Shown: positions 16,967 through 25,845, counted from the first letter of the stretch. The stretch: DNA of 64,000 bases from an uncultured Anderseniella sp. (GCA_947488295.1 CANKYU010000005.1:248001-312000), one strand, 5' to 3'. The notes: generated from the letters alone by a model not told the origin. Made by a program: numbers and translations.

Positions 16967-17003
16967 TTGATGTCTGCCTGGCTGCCTTACACTTGGATCG
17001 AGG

Positions 17004-17420
17004 CTACGCCAGTTCTTGCAGTACCTGCGTCAGTTCGCTGTTCAACTCACTGCTGGACATGATCTGATCTTCATCCGACCAATAGATGATAGCATCGCAG
17101 CACGAAGACAGGGCGAGGGCAGCACCCAGCACCGCCGCGTGTTCTGCAACGTCCGAGCTCCACATGAAGATTATCGCCCGATCCCTGTCGGCAATATCCA
17201 GGCGCTGAGGAATTCCGGACAACTCGCTGACTTCTTCATTATAGAGTTCGAATCCGGCTTCGTGGTCGGACATGTCACACGGCAAGAACCCAGTGTGAGT
17301 TGCGAGATCCAGTTCCGGGTCGAGATCCAATGGCAGTTTGCAAGCGTCAATTGCAGCTTGCCATTTTTCCCGATCTGGCAGCTTGTGGCTGTGAATGAAG
17401 GCTACGATTTCCTGTGACAC
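17004..17420 (-). CDS. Protein of unknown function
   Basis: I do not recognise this 138-residue acidic protein. It starts MSQEIVAFIHSHKLPDREKW and is rich in Asp and Glu. A central segment reads GFLPCDMSDHEAGFELYNE, followed by a likely alpha/beta core with IIFMWSSDVAEHAAVLGAAL. It has no signal peptide or membrane helix. Codon use looks like that of its neighbours, and the hydrophobic/polar pattern fits a folded soluble protein, so I take it as a real gene. It converges with the second GNAT gene (37 nt between stops). Confidence 0.7.
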   Translation of the reverse strand: MSQEIVAFIHSHKLPDREKWQAAIDACKLPLDLDPELDLATHTGFLPCDMSDHEAGFELYNEEVSELSGIPQRLDIADRDRAIIFMWSSDVAEHAAVLGAALALSSCCDAIIYWSDEDQIMSSSELNSELTQVLQELA

Positions 17421-17504
17421 AAAAGAAACTTACCGAGCCTAAGTGTGTAAATCCAGCCGAAAGTCAGTAAACGTATTTTAATCGAGGCGTGCTACTTATA
17501 GGGG

Positions 17505-17987
17505 ATGCGAGCGGCCAACACCGAACTGTTTTTGAACTTCACCAGGGGGCTGATCGGTCTTCCTGTCAGCCATGTCTGGACCGGACATGGTTCAGCGCTT
17601 TTCTTGGAACTTGGCAAGTTGACGCCAATGAAAAAGAGAGACGGCAGGGAGGCAAATCCAGACGGCGAAGTGACCGTTATGATTGAGTGGAGCTGGCGAA
17701 TTGAAGGGCGCAAGTCCATCATTTGTGGAAGCTGGTCGGAAGACAACGATTGGCTGCGTGGTTTTGCCTTGCTGAAAGACAACACAATCGCGGGTGCGTC
17801 CTTGTTTGGAAGACTGCCAGAAATCGACATCTCATTGTCTAACGATACTCGGTGCCTTTCGTTCATGACAGAAAAAGGGCAACCGCAGTGGGCAATCATT
17901 GATCGTCGAAGTGAAGTTCTGCAAACGCTCCATTCGAGAAATGGACTTGTCGAACTGGAAAACTCCAAGTCAGACCGTGGTGTCTAG
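17505..17987 (+). CDS. Protein of unknown function
   Basis: A 160-residue protein I cannot assign with confidence. It has a strongly patterned beta-rich region: MIEWSWRIEGRKSIICGSWS, then GFALLKDNTIAGASLFGRLP, EIDISLSNDTRCLSF and QWAIID. This pattern occurs in short proteins of unknown function in diverse bacteria, to my memory. No signal peptide, membrane segment or catalytic motif is visible. It is divergent from the unknown gene at 17004-17420, 84 nt apart, so the two may share a control region. Confidence 0.65.
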   Translation: MRAANTELFLNFTRGLIGLPVSHVWTGHGSALFLELGKLTPMKKRDGREANPDGEVTVMIEWSWRIEGRKSIICGSWSEDNDWLRGFALLKDNTIAGASLFGRLPEIDISLSNDTRCLSFMTEKGQPQWAIIDRRSEVLQTLHSRNGLVELENSKSDRGV

Positions 17988-18102
17988 GTGAAGTTGCGCT
18001 CCATTTGTTTGAACGCCGGCGTCCATAAATATGCAATAAGTTCCGTACCACATGTTGAAGGGTGGGTTTAACACCGTCATTTTCCGGCACTACGGTAATT
18101 CG

Positions 18103-18118
18103 CATAATATATATTATG
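18103..18118. repeat. AT-rich perfect palindrome
   Basis: CATAATATATATTATG is a perfect 16-bp palindrome in the 196-nt gap between the unknown gene (stop 17987) and the convergent MFS gene (stop 18184). Its base composition stands out against the GC-rich surroundings. No gene starts near it. It may be part of a terminator or a bend, or have no function. The rest of the gap shows nothing. Confidence 0.4.
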
Positions 18119-18183
18119 GAATATATTGATGTCGCATGATGCGTGTTTTCTGGCGGTTCCTGCAGCGCCCGGCAGAATTAGTC

Positions 18184-19446
18184 CTATTCCGCTGCTGCAG
18201 TCGTCGCCTGTGGCGTTGGCAGCTTGCGCGGCAGTGCTGCCACTGCGCACAGGATTACCAGCGCGGCCGCGGCCAGAATGCGGAACAGCATATCGAAGCC
18301 CCAGTGTTCATACACAAACGCAATCAAAGGCAATGATACAGCCAGCACGGAAAACGCCACGACATATCTGACACCGTAGATGCGTGCCCGGTATGGGCCG
18401 CTGGCCATCTTGCCGATCATGTAGTCGTTAATGGGTATCTGACCGAATGCGCCCAGCATGAAGCCGATGGCCACGGCTAATGCCATGCCGTCCGTAAGGC
18501 CGGGCATCAGCAGGAAGAATACCAATTGCATCACGGCCACCGTGATGAACACCAGCCGCGGTCCGTAGCGGTCGAGCATGCTGCCGACAACGAGCTGGGC
18601 AATAGACGCAGCCGCAAACACGATGAACGCCAGTGATCCAATCATTGTCGCGACGTCGCTTTTACCGGTTGCACCGATGATGTCCGTCCATGCCGCCAGC
18701 TTGCCGGCCAGGCCCTGCAGGCGCTCGTCGAAAATCTTCGGCAGTGCGAAGGTCGTTGACTGGAAGATGATCGATGATACCGCGGTTGTGAGGAACACGA
18801 TTGCCGAGACGCGCATCAGCAATGTGCGGTTGGCCGGTGACGGCGCCGCCGCTGAAAAATGTCCGACTGACTGGACTGTCAGTCTATCAGCTCGAATGGC
18901 ATCATGGCGCAATGCAAAGTATGCCAGGCCGGTCACAATTGAAAACACGCCAGGTAAAATGAAGGCCATGCGCCAGCCGCCATTGTCGATCAGGTAACCG
19001 GTTATCAAGGCGGCACAGGCCACGCCCAGATTACCCCAGACCCCGTTTGCCGCAATGCGCATGCCGGTGTTGCGCCATGTCATAGTGACAATGGCGAGCC
19101 CGACCGGATGATAGATTGCCGCAAACATTCCGATCACGAACAGGCCGAAACCGATCTGCAACGGCGTCGAAGCAAAACTGGTTGCAATTGAAGACAGGCC
19201 GATACCGATGAAGAAGACAACCATCATACCGTCCCTGCTCCACTTGTCGGCCAGCCAGCCGGCAGGAAGCGAGAAAAGACCGAAGGCAATGAAGCCCGGC
19301 GTCGCATAGACGAGCAGATCGGCATAACCGACCCCCCACTCCCGGTGTAGCGCCAGTGCGGCAACGGTCGCAAATATCAGAGTGAACAAATGGTCGAGAA
19401 AGTGCCCTATGTTCAACAGCAGGAAGTAACAGCGATCTCTGGTCAC
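18184..19446 (-). CDS. Major facilitator superfamily transporter
   Basis: A 420-residue inner-membrane protein with about 12 hydrophobic helices and the MFS motif A-like loop LPAGWLADKWSRDGMM between helices 2 and 3. A long, Ala/Pro-containing central loop (near residues 185-205, SVGHFSAAAPSPANR) separates the two halves. Early helices have FLDHLFTLIFAT, a pattern common to fosmidomycin-resistance-like and sugar-phosphate-type MFS exporters. The substrate cannot be deduced. It is divergent from an AraC-family regulator, with a small palindrome in the 117-nt gap, so that regulator probably controls it. Confidence 0.88.
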   Translation of the reverse strand: MTRDRCYFLLLNIGHFLDHLFTLIFATVAALALHREWGVGYADLLVYATPGFIAFGLFSLPAGWLADKWSRDGMMVVFFIGIGLSSIATSFASTPLQIGFGLFVIGMFAAIYHPVGLAIVTMTWRNTGMRIAANGVWGNLGVACAALITGYLIDNGGWRMAFILPGVFSIVTGLAYFALRHDAIRADRLTVQSVGHFSAAAPSPANRTLLMRVSAIVFLTTAVSSIIFQSTTFALPKIFDERLQGLAGKLAAWTDIIGATGKSDVATMIGSLAFIVFAAASIAQLVVGSMLDRYGPRLVFITVAVMQLVFFLLMPGLTDGMALAVAIGFMLGAFGQIPINDYMIGKMASGPYRARIYGVRYVVAFSVLAVSLPLIAFVYEHWGFDMLFRILAAAALVILCAVAALPRKLPTPQATTAAAE

Positions 19447-19529
19447 GGCGGTGAAACCCTAATTGGCGCCGACAGTATTGCCGGTTGTGCGTTCATAATA
19501 GGTTTGTCTGATTTTCGATGTCATGCCAC

Positions 19530-19542
19530 AATTCGTCGAATT
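19530..19542. promoter_or_regulatory. Palindrome between the MFS and AraC genes
   Basis: AATTCG-T-CGAATT is a perfect 6-bp inverted repeat around one central base, 21 nt before the AraC-family start and 83 nt before the MFS start. It is the only clear symmetrical element in this divergent control region. AraC proteins usually bind direct repeats, so the assignment is tentative. Confidence 0.35.
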
Positions 19543-19563
19543 ACCGCCAATCTCCACCTTGTT

Positions 19564-20373
19564 ATGAAAAGGATCGTTTCTGTGACTATCGCCAGCCCGC
19601 GCAGCACCAATCCAGACGATTATCAGGATCTGGAACAACCTATCGTGGTGTTGGCAAAAAGCTTTGCCGATGGGCATTTCATTGCGCCGCATGAGCACCA
19701 ACGGGATCAGTTGCTGTATGCAACCAGCGGCGTCATGAGACTGAGAACACAGCACGACGCATGGATGGTGCCGCCTGACGGTGCCGCCTACATACCTGCC
19801 GGGCTGCCTCATTCAGTCAGCATCCATGGCAACGTTGACATGCGCACCTTGTACATCGACCCGTTTGCAGTCCGGACGCGTCTGCAAGGTTTGAACGTTG
19901 TGGCGGTATCAAGTCTGTTGAAGGAACTGATCCTAGCCCTTGGGGAAGAGCCTGTTGCCTATGGCCCCGACAGTCGCGGCAGTCTCATTGCGCAACTGAT
20001 CGAACAGGAACTCAATTTGGCGCAAGCGCTCTCACTGCATGTGCCCCTGCCCCGGGATACCAGGTTGCAGAAATTATGCGCAGAGCTTCTTGCAGATCCT
20101 TCCGACCGCCGGACCCTGGATGGCTGGTCTGATGTCACCGGTGCATCTGAACGTACGCTGGCGCGCCTGTTTGAACGCGACCTGGGCATGAGCTTCGTTC
20201 AATGGCGGCAACGTGTGCGCTTTCAAAGCGCGCTTGAGGCCTTGTCACAGGGTGCACCGGTGTCCGTTGTCGCAAAGCTGCACGGATACCGGAGTCAAAG
20301 TGCATTTTCTGCAGCCTTCGGCAAAGCTATGGGGTACGCGCCGTCCAAGGTAACGACGGGTCTTCAGGGGTGA
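19564..20373 (+). CDS. AraC family transcriptional regulator (cupin sensor domain)
   Basis: A 269-residue regulator. The N-terminal cupin reads FIAPHEHQRDQLLYATSGVM and AAYIPAGLPHSV, the usual AraC ligand-binding barrel. The C-terminal AraC DNA-binding domain has both helix-turn-helices: DVTGASERTLARLFERDLGM then VVAKLHGYRSQSAFSAAFGK. I chose ATG 19564; an in-frame extension back to 19390 would overlap the divergent MFS gene. The next gene downstream is the convergent DMSP-lyase-like cupin, 19 nt away stop to stop. Confidence 0.93.
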   Translation: MKRIVSVTIASPRSTNPDDYQDLEQPIVVLAKSFADGHFIAPHEHQRDQLLYATSGVMRLRTQHDAWMVPPDGAAYIPAGLPHSVSIHGNVDMRTLYIDPFAVRTRLQGLNVVAVSSLLKELILALGEEPVAYGPDSRGSLIAQLIEQELNLAQALSLHVPLPRDTRLQKLCAELLADPSDRRTLDGWSDVTGASERTLARLFERDLGMSFVQWRQRVRFQSALEALSQGAPVSVVAKLHGYRSQSAFSAAFGKAMGYAPSKVTTGLQG

Positions 20374-20392
20374 GAATACCAATTAGATTCTA

Positions 20393-20977
20393 TCATGTAT
20401 CCACACCCACAACACGATAAGTGCTGTCTCGAATATCACCTCGCCAGAACCACATGGCCAGCAACCGCTCCTGCAGTGTGGTCGTGGCGTGCGGCTGGTT
20501 TGATGCATGCATGATGTGTGTGCCTGGCTGCCGGGCGTTGAAACCTGCATCATCGATTTGCCACAACGCGGTTCCGCTGACGATCAGATAGTCTTCAACC
20601 GCCTCATGCCAGTGGCTGGGGTAAACAGTGTCTCGCTGTTGCAGGTAGAAACCGAAACTGACGTCGCTGTTTGCGATCATGCCTCGTGGACCGGCCAGTT
20701 CGACATAGGCAAACCTGCCCTGAAAGGAAGCCGGCATTCTCATGCTGCCCTGCATCCACGGCAGTCGGTTTCCGATATTCAATAGCTGTTGCTTCAGTTC
20801 AGGATATGCAACCAGGGAGTTTACGGCCTGATCGTATTCCGGTTTAAGCGCGGCCGGCACCTGGTCTTCCGGAGATAACATGTTTTCAGGCGCAGCAATC
20901 GCGCTGACCAGTTCGGCCAGATCAGGGGCGCCTGCTTGCCTCCAGGAATTGGCATATGCTCGAAAAAGAGCATTCAT
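20393..20977 (-). CDS. dddQ: DddQ-like dimethylsulfoniopropionate lyase (cupin)
   Basis: A 194-residue cupin resembling the DMSP lyase DddQ, which splits DMSP into dimethyl sulfide and acrylate. The first cupin motif YPSHWHEAVEDYLIVSG supplies Tyr119, His122, His124, Glu128 and Tyr130. The second supplies His163 in SNQPHAT, followed by LLAMWFWRGD. As I recall the DddQ structure, its zinc ligands are His125, Glu129, Tyr131 and His163, so spacing and order agree almost residue for residue; Y130 would be the catalytic base. An N-terminal helical domain of about 75 residues also fits. It overlaps the MBL gene by 1 nt, at the end of a housekeeping operon. Related non-lyase cupins exist, so the activity is inferred. 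Confidence 0.65.
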   Translation of the reverse strand: MNALFRAYANSWRQAGAPDLAELVSAIAAPENMLSPEDQVPAALKPEYDQAVNSLVAYPELKQQLLNIGNRLPWMQGSMRMPASFQGRFAYVELAGPRGMIANSDVSFGFYLQQRDTVYPSHWHEAVEDYLIVSGTALWQIDDAGFNARQPGTHIMHASNQPHATTTLQERLLAMWFWRGDIRDSTYRVVGVDT

Positions 20978-21774
20978 CAGCCGATCTCCACGACCATTCC
21001 ATCATAGGCCGGTATGACATTCGCCGGCAGTTCGTCGCACAAGGTCTTATAATCCATGTCGATGTGCATGTTGGTCAATATGGCGCGTTTCGGCTTGATG
21101 CGTTCAATCCAGGAAAGCGCATCATCGAGGCTGAAATGACTTGGATGCGGTGTGCGCCTGAGTGCGTCAACGATCCAGACATCCAGATCTTCGAGGTATT
21201 GCAGCGACTGTTCCGGCACCTTGATGAGGTCCGGTGTGTAGGCAACGCCACCTGTGCGGAAACCGAGCGCATCTATGTCACCATGGTTCACCTCGAACGG
21301 CATGGCGTTTATCTCACCGGCTGCACCAGTTGTTGAAACCGGTGTTTCGGGTTCGATGCCGTTCATCTCAAGGATCGGTGGATAGGACGAGCCCGGCGGC
21401 GTGACAAAGCAATAACTGAACCGGGACATGAGCATGTCAGCGGTATTTCGTTCTGCCCACACGCTGACCCGTGATCGCATATTGATCGCAACCTGGCGCA
21501 GATCGTCGATACCGTGGGTGTGATCGGCGTGCTCATGCGTAAACCAGACCCCGTCAAGAGTTGCTGCGTCCGCACTGTTGAGCTGTGAAGCGAGATCGGG
21601 TGTGGTGTCCACCAGTACACGGGTAAGGGCATCCCCTGCCCGCTTTTCCAGCAGAACCGAACATCTCCGGCGGCGATTTTTCGGTTCTTCCGGGTCACAC
21701 TGCCCCCAGTTGTTGCCGATGCGCGGCACGCCTCCCGAAGATCCGCAGCCCAAAATGGTCAATGTCAGGCTCAT
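20977..21774 (-). CDS. Metallo-beta-lactamase-fold hydrolase (PhnP-like)
   Basis: A 265-residue binuclear metallohydrolase. After the start LTILGCGSSGGVPRIG comes the metal-binding motif THEHADHTHGIDDL (HxHxDH), with further ligands in VNHGD and LTNMHIDMD. It resembles PhnP, the phosphoribosyl cyclic phosphate phosphodiesterase, and lipoate-protein-ligase-type family members of this fold. In alphaproteobacteria this gene regularly follows tatD. It overlaps tatD by 4 nt and the DddQ-like gene by 1 nt, indicating tight translational coupling. The exact substrate is unknown. Confidence 0.88.
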   Translation of the reverse strand: MSLTLTILGCGSSGGVPRIGNNWGQCDPEEPKNRRRRCSVLLEKRAGDALTRVLVDTTPDLASQLNSADAATLDGVWFTHEHADHTHGIDDLRQVAINMRSRVSVWAERNTADMLMSRFSYCFVTPPGSSYPPILEMNGIEPETPVSTTGAAGEINAMPFEVNHGDIDALGFRTGGVAYTPDLIKVPEQSLQYLEDLDVWIVDALRRTPHPSHFSLDDALSWIERIKPKRAILTNMHIDMDYKTLCDELPANVIPAYDGMVVEIG

Positions 21775-22580
21775 GCAGCAACCCCGAAAACCGCCGGCCG
21801 CGGCGCCTTGTCAAACAGCCGGAAGAAGTTGTCCGACGTGATCCGGGCCATGTCTTCGACACTGATGCCCTTGACGTCGGCCAGGTGCGCCAGGGTATGG
21901 GCGGTATAGGCCGGTTCGTTACTCTGTCCACGATGCGGCACCGGCGCCAGATAAGGTGCATCTGTTTCAACCAGCATCCTGTCCAGCGGGCATAATCTGG
22001 CAGCGTCCCGGATGGTTTCCGCCGACTTGAACGTCAGGATGCCTGAAAACGACAGATAGGCGCCGATCGCCAGGCCGCGTTCAGCCAGTTCAATCCCGGA
22101 TGAGAAACAATGCAGAAGCGGTTTGAATGCTCCCTTCCCCATTTCGTCTTCCAGGATATTGGCGGTATCTTTTTCGGCCGAACGGGAGTGAATGACCAAT
22201 GGCAAGCCGGTTTCACGCGCAGCCCCTATGTGGGTGCGAAAGCCCTGCGCCTGGGCTTCGCGTGGTGAATTGTCATAATGATAATCCAGACCGGCTTCAC
22301 CGATACCGATGCACTTGCCATACCGGGCAAGCGCAACCAGTTGTTCGGCGGTCACATCGGGTTCTTCTGCTGCGTTATGCGGGTGGGTACCGACAGTGCA
22401 GAACACCTCGTCATGAGCTTCAGCGATGGTCCGTATGGCATCAAAGTTTCTGACCCGGGTCGAGATTGACACCATCATGTGGACGCCGGCCTCGTGGGCG
22501 CGGGAAATAACGCCTGTCAGGTCGTCCTGCAGGACATCGAAGTCGAGATGGCAGTGGCTGTCTACGATGGCGGGTTTCAT
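21771..22580 (-). CDS. tatD: TatD family metal-dependent hydrolase
   Basis: A 269-residue TIM-barrel metal hydrolase of the amidohydrolase superfamily, probably a 3'-5' exonuclease acting on DNA or RNA. The family motifs are all visible: DSHCHLDF near the N-terminus, GIGEAGLDYHYD, LPLVIHSR, HCFSSG and VETDAPYLAPVPHRG. Length is normal. It lies between metG and the MBL gene (4-nt overlap with the latter). Confidence 0.95.
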   Translation of the reverse strand: MKPAIVDSHCHLDFDVLQDDLTGVISRAHEAGVHMMVSISTRVRNFDAIRTIAEAHDEVFCTVGTHPHNAAEEPDVTAEQLVALARYGKCIGIGEAGLDYHYDNSPREAQAQGFRTHIGAARETGLPLVIHSRSAEKDTANILEDEMGKGAFKPLLHCFSSGIELAERGLAIGAYLSFSGILTFKSAETIRDAARLCPLDRMLVETDAPYLAPVPHRGQSNEPAYTAHTLAHLADVKGISVEDMARITSDNFFRLFDKAPRPAVFGVAA

Positions 22581-22599
22581 ATCAGGTCGCGCTCTTTGT

Positions 22600-24150
22600 T
22601 CAGGCCTGGTCTTCTTCTACGTAACGCGGAAACACGCCTTGCGGTTTGGGAAGTTCGATACCTGACGGCAACCGGCCGACCCCACCCAGATGTGCGAAGT
22701 CTCTCGCATCCGCCGGAACCACCAGCAGATCGAGCAGCTTCGACGCCGATGCCGGCATGTAGGGTTGCGCGAGTATGGCAACCTGGCGAATGACTTCCGC
22801 GGTAACGTACAACACAGTTGCCATGCGCTCAGGGTCAGTTTTCTTGAGCGCCCAGGGTTCCTGACCGGCAAAGTAGCGGTTGGCATCCGCCACGACCTTC
22901 CAGATTCCGTCCAGGGACTTGTGCAACGCCTGCACCTCATGATGTTCACGGCAGACCGGCAACAGCGCATCAACCGCAGCCAGAATTTCCCTGTCCTGAG
23001 CAGTCAATTCGCCCGCAGACGGCATTTTGCCTTCGCAATTCTTGGCGATCATCGACAAGGACCGTTGCGCCAGATTGCCGAGGTCATTGGCAAGATCCGC
23101 ATTCACCCGGTTGACGATCGCCTCATGGCTGTAATTGCCGTCCTGGCCAAACGGCACTTCGCGCATGAAGAAGTAGCGCACCTGATCGACGCCGTACTGG
23201 TCGATCATGGATTGTGGATCGACAACATTGCCGACCGACTTTGACATCTTCTCACCGCGATTGAACAGGAAGCCGTGGCCAAACACCCGTTTCGGCAGCG
23301 GCAGGCCGGCCGACATGAGAAATGCCGGCCAGTACACGGCGTGAAAGCGGACAATATCCTTGCCGATGATGTGCACGTCCGCGGGCCAGTATCCGGCCAG
23401 GTCCGGGTCGTCGTTGAGAAAGCCGGTTGCCGTCATGTAGTTGGTCAACGCATCGACCCACACATACATGATATGACCGGGTGCGTCCGGCACCGGGATG
23501 CCCCAGTCGAAGGTAGTGCGTGAGACCGACAGGTCCTTCAGACCACCCTTGACGAAGCTGACCACCTCGTTGCGGCGTTCTGACGGACCGATGTATTCAG
23601 GGTGGTCGTCATAGAGCTTCAGCAGTTTGTCCTGATAGGCCGACAGTTTGAAGAAATAGCTTTCTTCCTCCACCCACTCGACGGGCGTACCGGTCTTGAA
23701 TGCATGCTTTCCGCCATCACGATCTTCCAGTTCGTCCTCGCCGTAAAAGGCTTCGTCCCTGACCGAATACCAGCCGGCATATTTGTCGAGATAGATGTCG
23801 CCCGCAGCCTGCATCTTCTTCCAGATGATCTGCACCGCTTCATAGTGGCGGGGCTCGGAGGTGCGGATGAAGTCATCGTTCGAGCAATTCAGCGCCTTGA
23901 CCATGGCCTCGAATTTGGGGGCCATTTCGTCCACGAATTCCGCGGCTGTGCGATCCTGTTTCTCTGCGGTCTGCTGGATTTTCTGGCCATGTTCGTCGGT
24001 GCCGGTGACGAAAAGCACATCATAGCCGTCCAGCCGCTTGAAGCGCGCCATGGCATCTGTGGCAAGTGCTTCGTAGGCGTGGCCGATATGGGGCGGGCCG
24101 TTGGGATATGAGATGGCCGTGGTGATGTAGAATTTGGGCTTTTCTGTCAT
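22600..24150 (-). CDS. metG: Methionyl-tRNA synthetase
   Basis: A 516-residue class I synthetase that charges tRNA-Met. The HIGH signature is PHIGHAYEAL, and the KMSKS signature is exactly KMSKSVGN. The start MTEKPKFYITTAIS at 24150 matches the family; an in-frame ATG at 24192 adds 14 residues that overlap holB. No C-terminal tRNA-binding EMAP-like domain is present, which places it with the shorter MetG forms common in alphaproteobacteria. It sits 10 nt after holB. Confidence 0.97.
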   Translation of the reverse strand: MTEKPKFYITTAISYPNGPPHIGHAYEALATDAMARFKRLDGYDVLFVTGTDEHGQKIQQTAEKQDRTAAEFVDEMAPKFEAMVKALNCSNDDFIRTSEPRHYEAVQIIWKKMQAAGDIYLDKYAGWYSVRDEAFYGEDELEDRDGGKHAFKTGTPVEWVEEESYFFKLSAYQDKLLKLYDDHPEYIGPSERRNEVVSFVKGGLKDLSVSRTTFDWGIPVPDAPGHIMYVWVDALTNYMTATGFLNDDPDLAGYWPADVHIIGKDIVRFHAVYWPAFLMSAGLPLPKRVFGHGFLFNRGEKMSKSVGNVVDPQSMIDQYGVDQVRYFFMREVPFGQDGNYSHEAIVNRVNADLANDLGNLAQRSLSMIAKNCEGKMPSAGELTAQDREILAAVDALLPVCREHHEVQALHKSLDGIWKVVADANRYFAGQEPWALKKTDPERMATVLYVTAEVIRQVAILAQPYMPASASKLLDLLVVPADARDFAHLGGVGRLPSGIELPKPQGVFPRYVEEDQA

Positions 24151-24160
24151 GTAAAGGTCT

Positions 24161-25198
24161 TCATGCCTTGCGGGCTTGCTCGATAAGGTCAAATGCCTGC
24201 AGCAGTGTCAGGCGCCGGTCGAGGTTTAGGGCATTTGTTTCGCGAATGGAATGCCCGATTGACTGGTGGGCATCGGCCAGCGCAAGGCCCTGCCCCGCCG
24301 CCGACGAAGCCCTGACGGCGCTCGTCGCGGCAGTGGTAATCCAGCCGTCAAGCAACGCACAGAATACATTGAAGCGATCATCGGTTCCCCGGCCATGGAG
24401 AGCGTTGGCTATAGTCATCCGGGTCTTCATGTCGAGACGGCCGGCGTCGGCTGCCTTGGCGAACCGGTCAAAGATGGCACCGGCGCCGGTTTCGGCCAGG
24501 GCCATGGCCAGGCCCGGCCGACCATTTGCCAGCTCAACATGCGGCAGTGCCTGTTTGCCCAGCCCGTCCGGCAGCATCTCAAGCGCGGCTGCTGTGTCTT
24601 CCGGCGACAGCGGTTGCAAAGGCAGTTCAATGCAGCGCGATCTGATGGTCGGCAGTAACCTGCCAGGTTCGTGACACAGCAGGATAAACAGGCTCCTCTC
24701 CGGCGGTTCTTCGAGGGTTTTAAGTATTGAGTTGGCTGCGGCCGCGTTCATTTCATCGGCGACATCAATTATTGCAATGCGCCAGCCGCCTGCACCAGCG
24801 GTCTTGGCAAAGAAATCCGCCGCCTTCCTGCTGGCATCAACCGTTATGCCTGCCTTGAGCTTTCCCTTGTCGACGTCGCGCTGCAGAACCAGCAGGTCGG
24901 GATGGGAGCGCGCCGAAACCTGCGCCGTGACATTGTCTTCGGCAGGCACAGATAATGTGTCGGACGGCGCGGATTCATGATCAGGGTAGCGCAGGAGATA
25001 GCGCGCAAGGCGGTAGGCCAACGTCGCCTTGCCAATCCCCTGCGGCCCTGTAATCAACCAGCCATGATGAAACCTGCCGGACTGATAGGCCTCCAGCAGA
25101 TGTTTCTCAGCTGCTCCGTGGCCGATGAGATGGCGTGCATGGCGGGGGTGCAATGCCGTTTCGCGCGGGTCGGTCTGTTCGTCGTCCTTTGCAGCCAT
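24161..25198 (-). CDS. holB: DNA polymerase III subunit delta'
   Basis: A 345-residue clamp-loader subunit. The AAA+ P-loop is GPQGIGKATLAYRLARYLL, and the sensor and SRC region reads NSILKTLEEPPERSLFILLCHEPGRLLPTIRSRC (split here only by my reading), typical of delta'. The C-terminal collar domain is helical. Its start overlaps the tmk stop by 1 nt, the common tmk-holB pairing. Confidence 0.94.
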   Translation of the reverse strand: MAAKDDEQTDPRETALHPRHARHLIGHGAAEKHLLEAYQSGRFHHGWLITGPQGIGKATLAYRLARYLLRYPDHESAPSDTLSVPAEDNVTAQVSARSHPDLLVLQRDVDKGKLKAGITVDASRKAADFFAKTAGAGGWRIAIIDVADEMNAAAANSILKTLEEPPERSLFILLCHEPGRLLPTIRSRCIELPLQPLSPEDTAAALEMLPDGLGKQALPHVELANGRPGLAMALAETGAGAIFDRFAKAADAGRLDMKTRMTIANALHGRGTDDRFNVFCALLDGWITTAATSAVRASSAAGQGLALADAHQSIGHSIRETNALNLDRRLTLLQAFDLIEQARKA

Positions 25199-25830
25199 TA
25201 CTTCGTGTCCTCAAGGTGAGGCTCTACTGCCTGCCAGACCGATGCTGCAATCTGTTCAATTGTACCAGACGCATCGATGATGCTGCATCTGTCGGAAAAG
25301 GTTTGGGCCACAACCAGATAGCCGTCCCGCAACCGATTGTGGAAATCCAGGCCCTTGCGCTCAAAACGATCGTCACCACCGCGCACCCCCGCTCTTTCAA
25401 GTCCAATGCATGGATCAAGGTCGAATACCAGGGTGAGGTCCGGCTGGGCGTCGTCCACGATGTTGCGGTCCAGTTGCTCGATAAGGTCCTTGTCTCCGCC
25501 GCCGGCATAACCCTGGTACGCACGGGTCGAATCGGCAAAGCGGTCACAGATGACGATCGCGCCGCTGTCCAGTCCGGGAACTATGGTCTGGCGCAAATGG
25601 CTTTCGCGGGCAGCGTAGTTGAGCAATATTTCCGCGGTTACACTCCACCGGCCGGTGTCGCCGCTTACCAGCAGCTGCCGGATTGCGTCGGCGTCCGGCG
25701 ATCCACCGGGCTCTCTGGTCTCAACCACCTGGCGTCCGGACTTGCGCAACCGTTCGGCGAGTAACGCGGTCTGCGTACTCTTGCCGGTCCCCTCCCCGCC
25801 CTCAAATGTAATGAACAATGCCCGTTTCAT
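25198..25830 (-). CDS. tmk: Thymidylate kinase
   Basis: A 210-residue kinase that converts dTMP to dTDP. The P-loop is FEGGEGTGKSTQ, the DR(Y/F/H) motif is DRFADSTRAYQG, and REPGGS is the dTMP-binding loop. I took ATG 25830 as the start (MKRALFITFEGG); a GTG at 25839, which leaves only 6 nt after the upstream stop, is possible. It lies 15 nt after the D-Ala-D-Ala carboxypeptidase. Confidence 0.96.
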   Translation of the reverse strand: MKRALFITFEGGEGTGKSTQTALLAERLRKSGRQVVETREPGGSPDADAIRQLLVSGDTGRWSVTAEILLNYAARESHLRQTIVPGLDSGAIVICDRFADSTRAYQGYAGGGDKDLIEQLDRNIVDDAQPDLTLVFDLDPCIGLERAGVRGGDDRFERKGLDFHNRLRDGYLVVAQTFSDRCSIIDASGTIEQIAASVWQAVEPHLEDTK

Positions 25831-25845
25831 AAGGGCCACAAACTA

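Noticed and set aside
20018..20101. Possible duplicate cupin between AraC and the DddQ-like gene
   Set aside because: It is just the linker and start of the AraC HTH region; the AraC cupin and DddQ cupin are unrelated in sequence beyond the fold.
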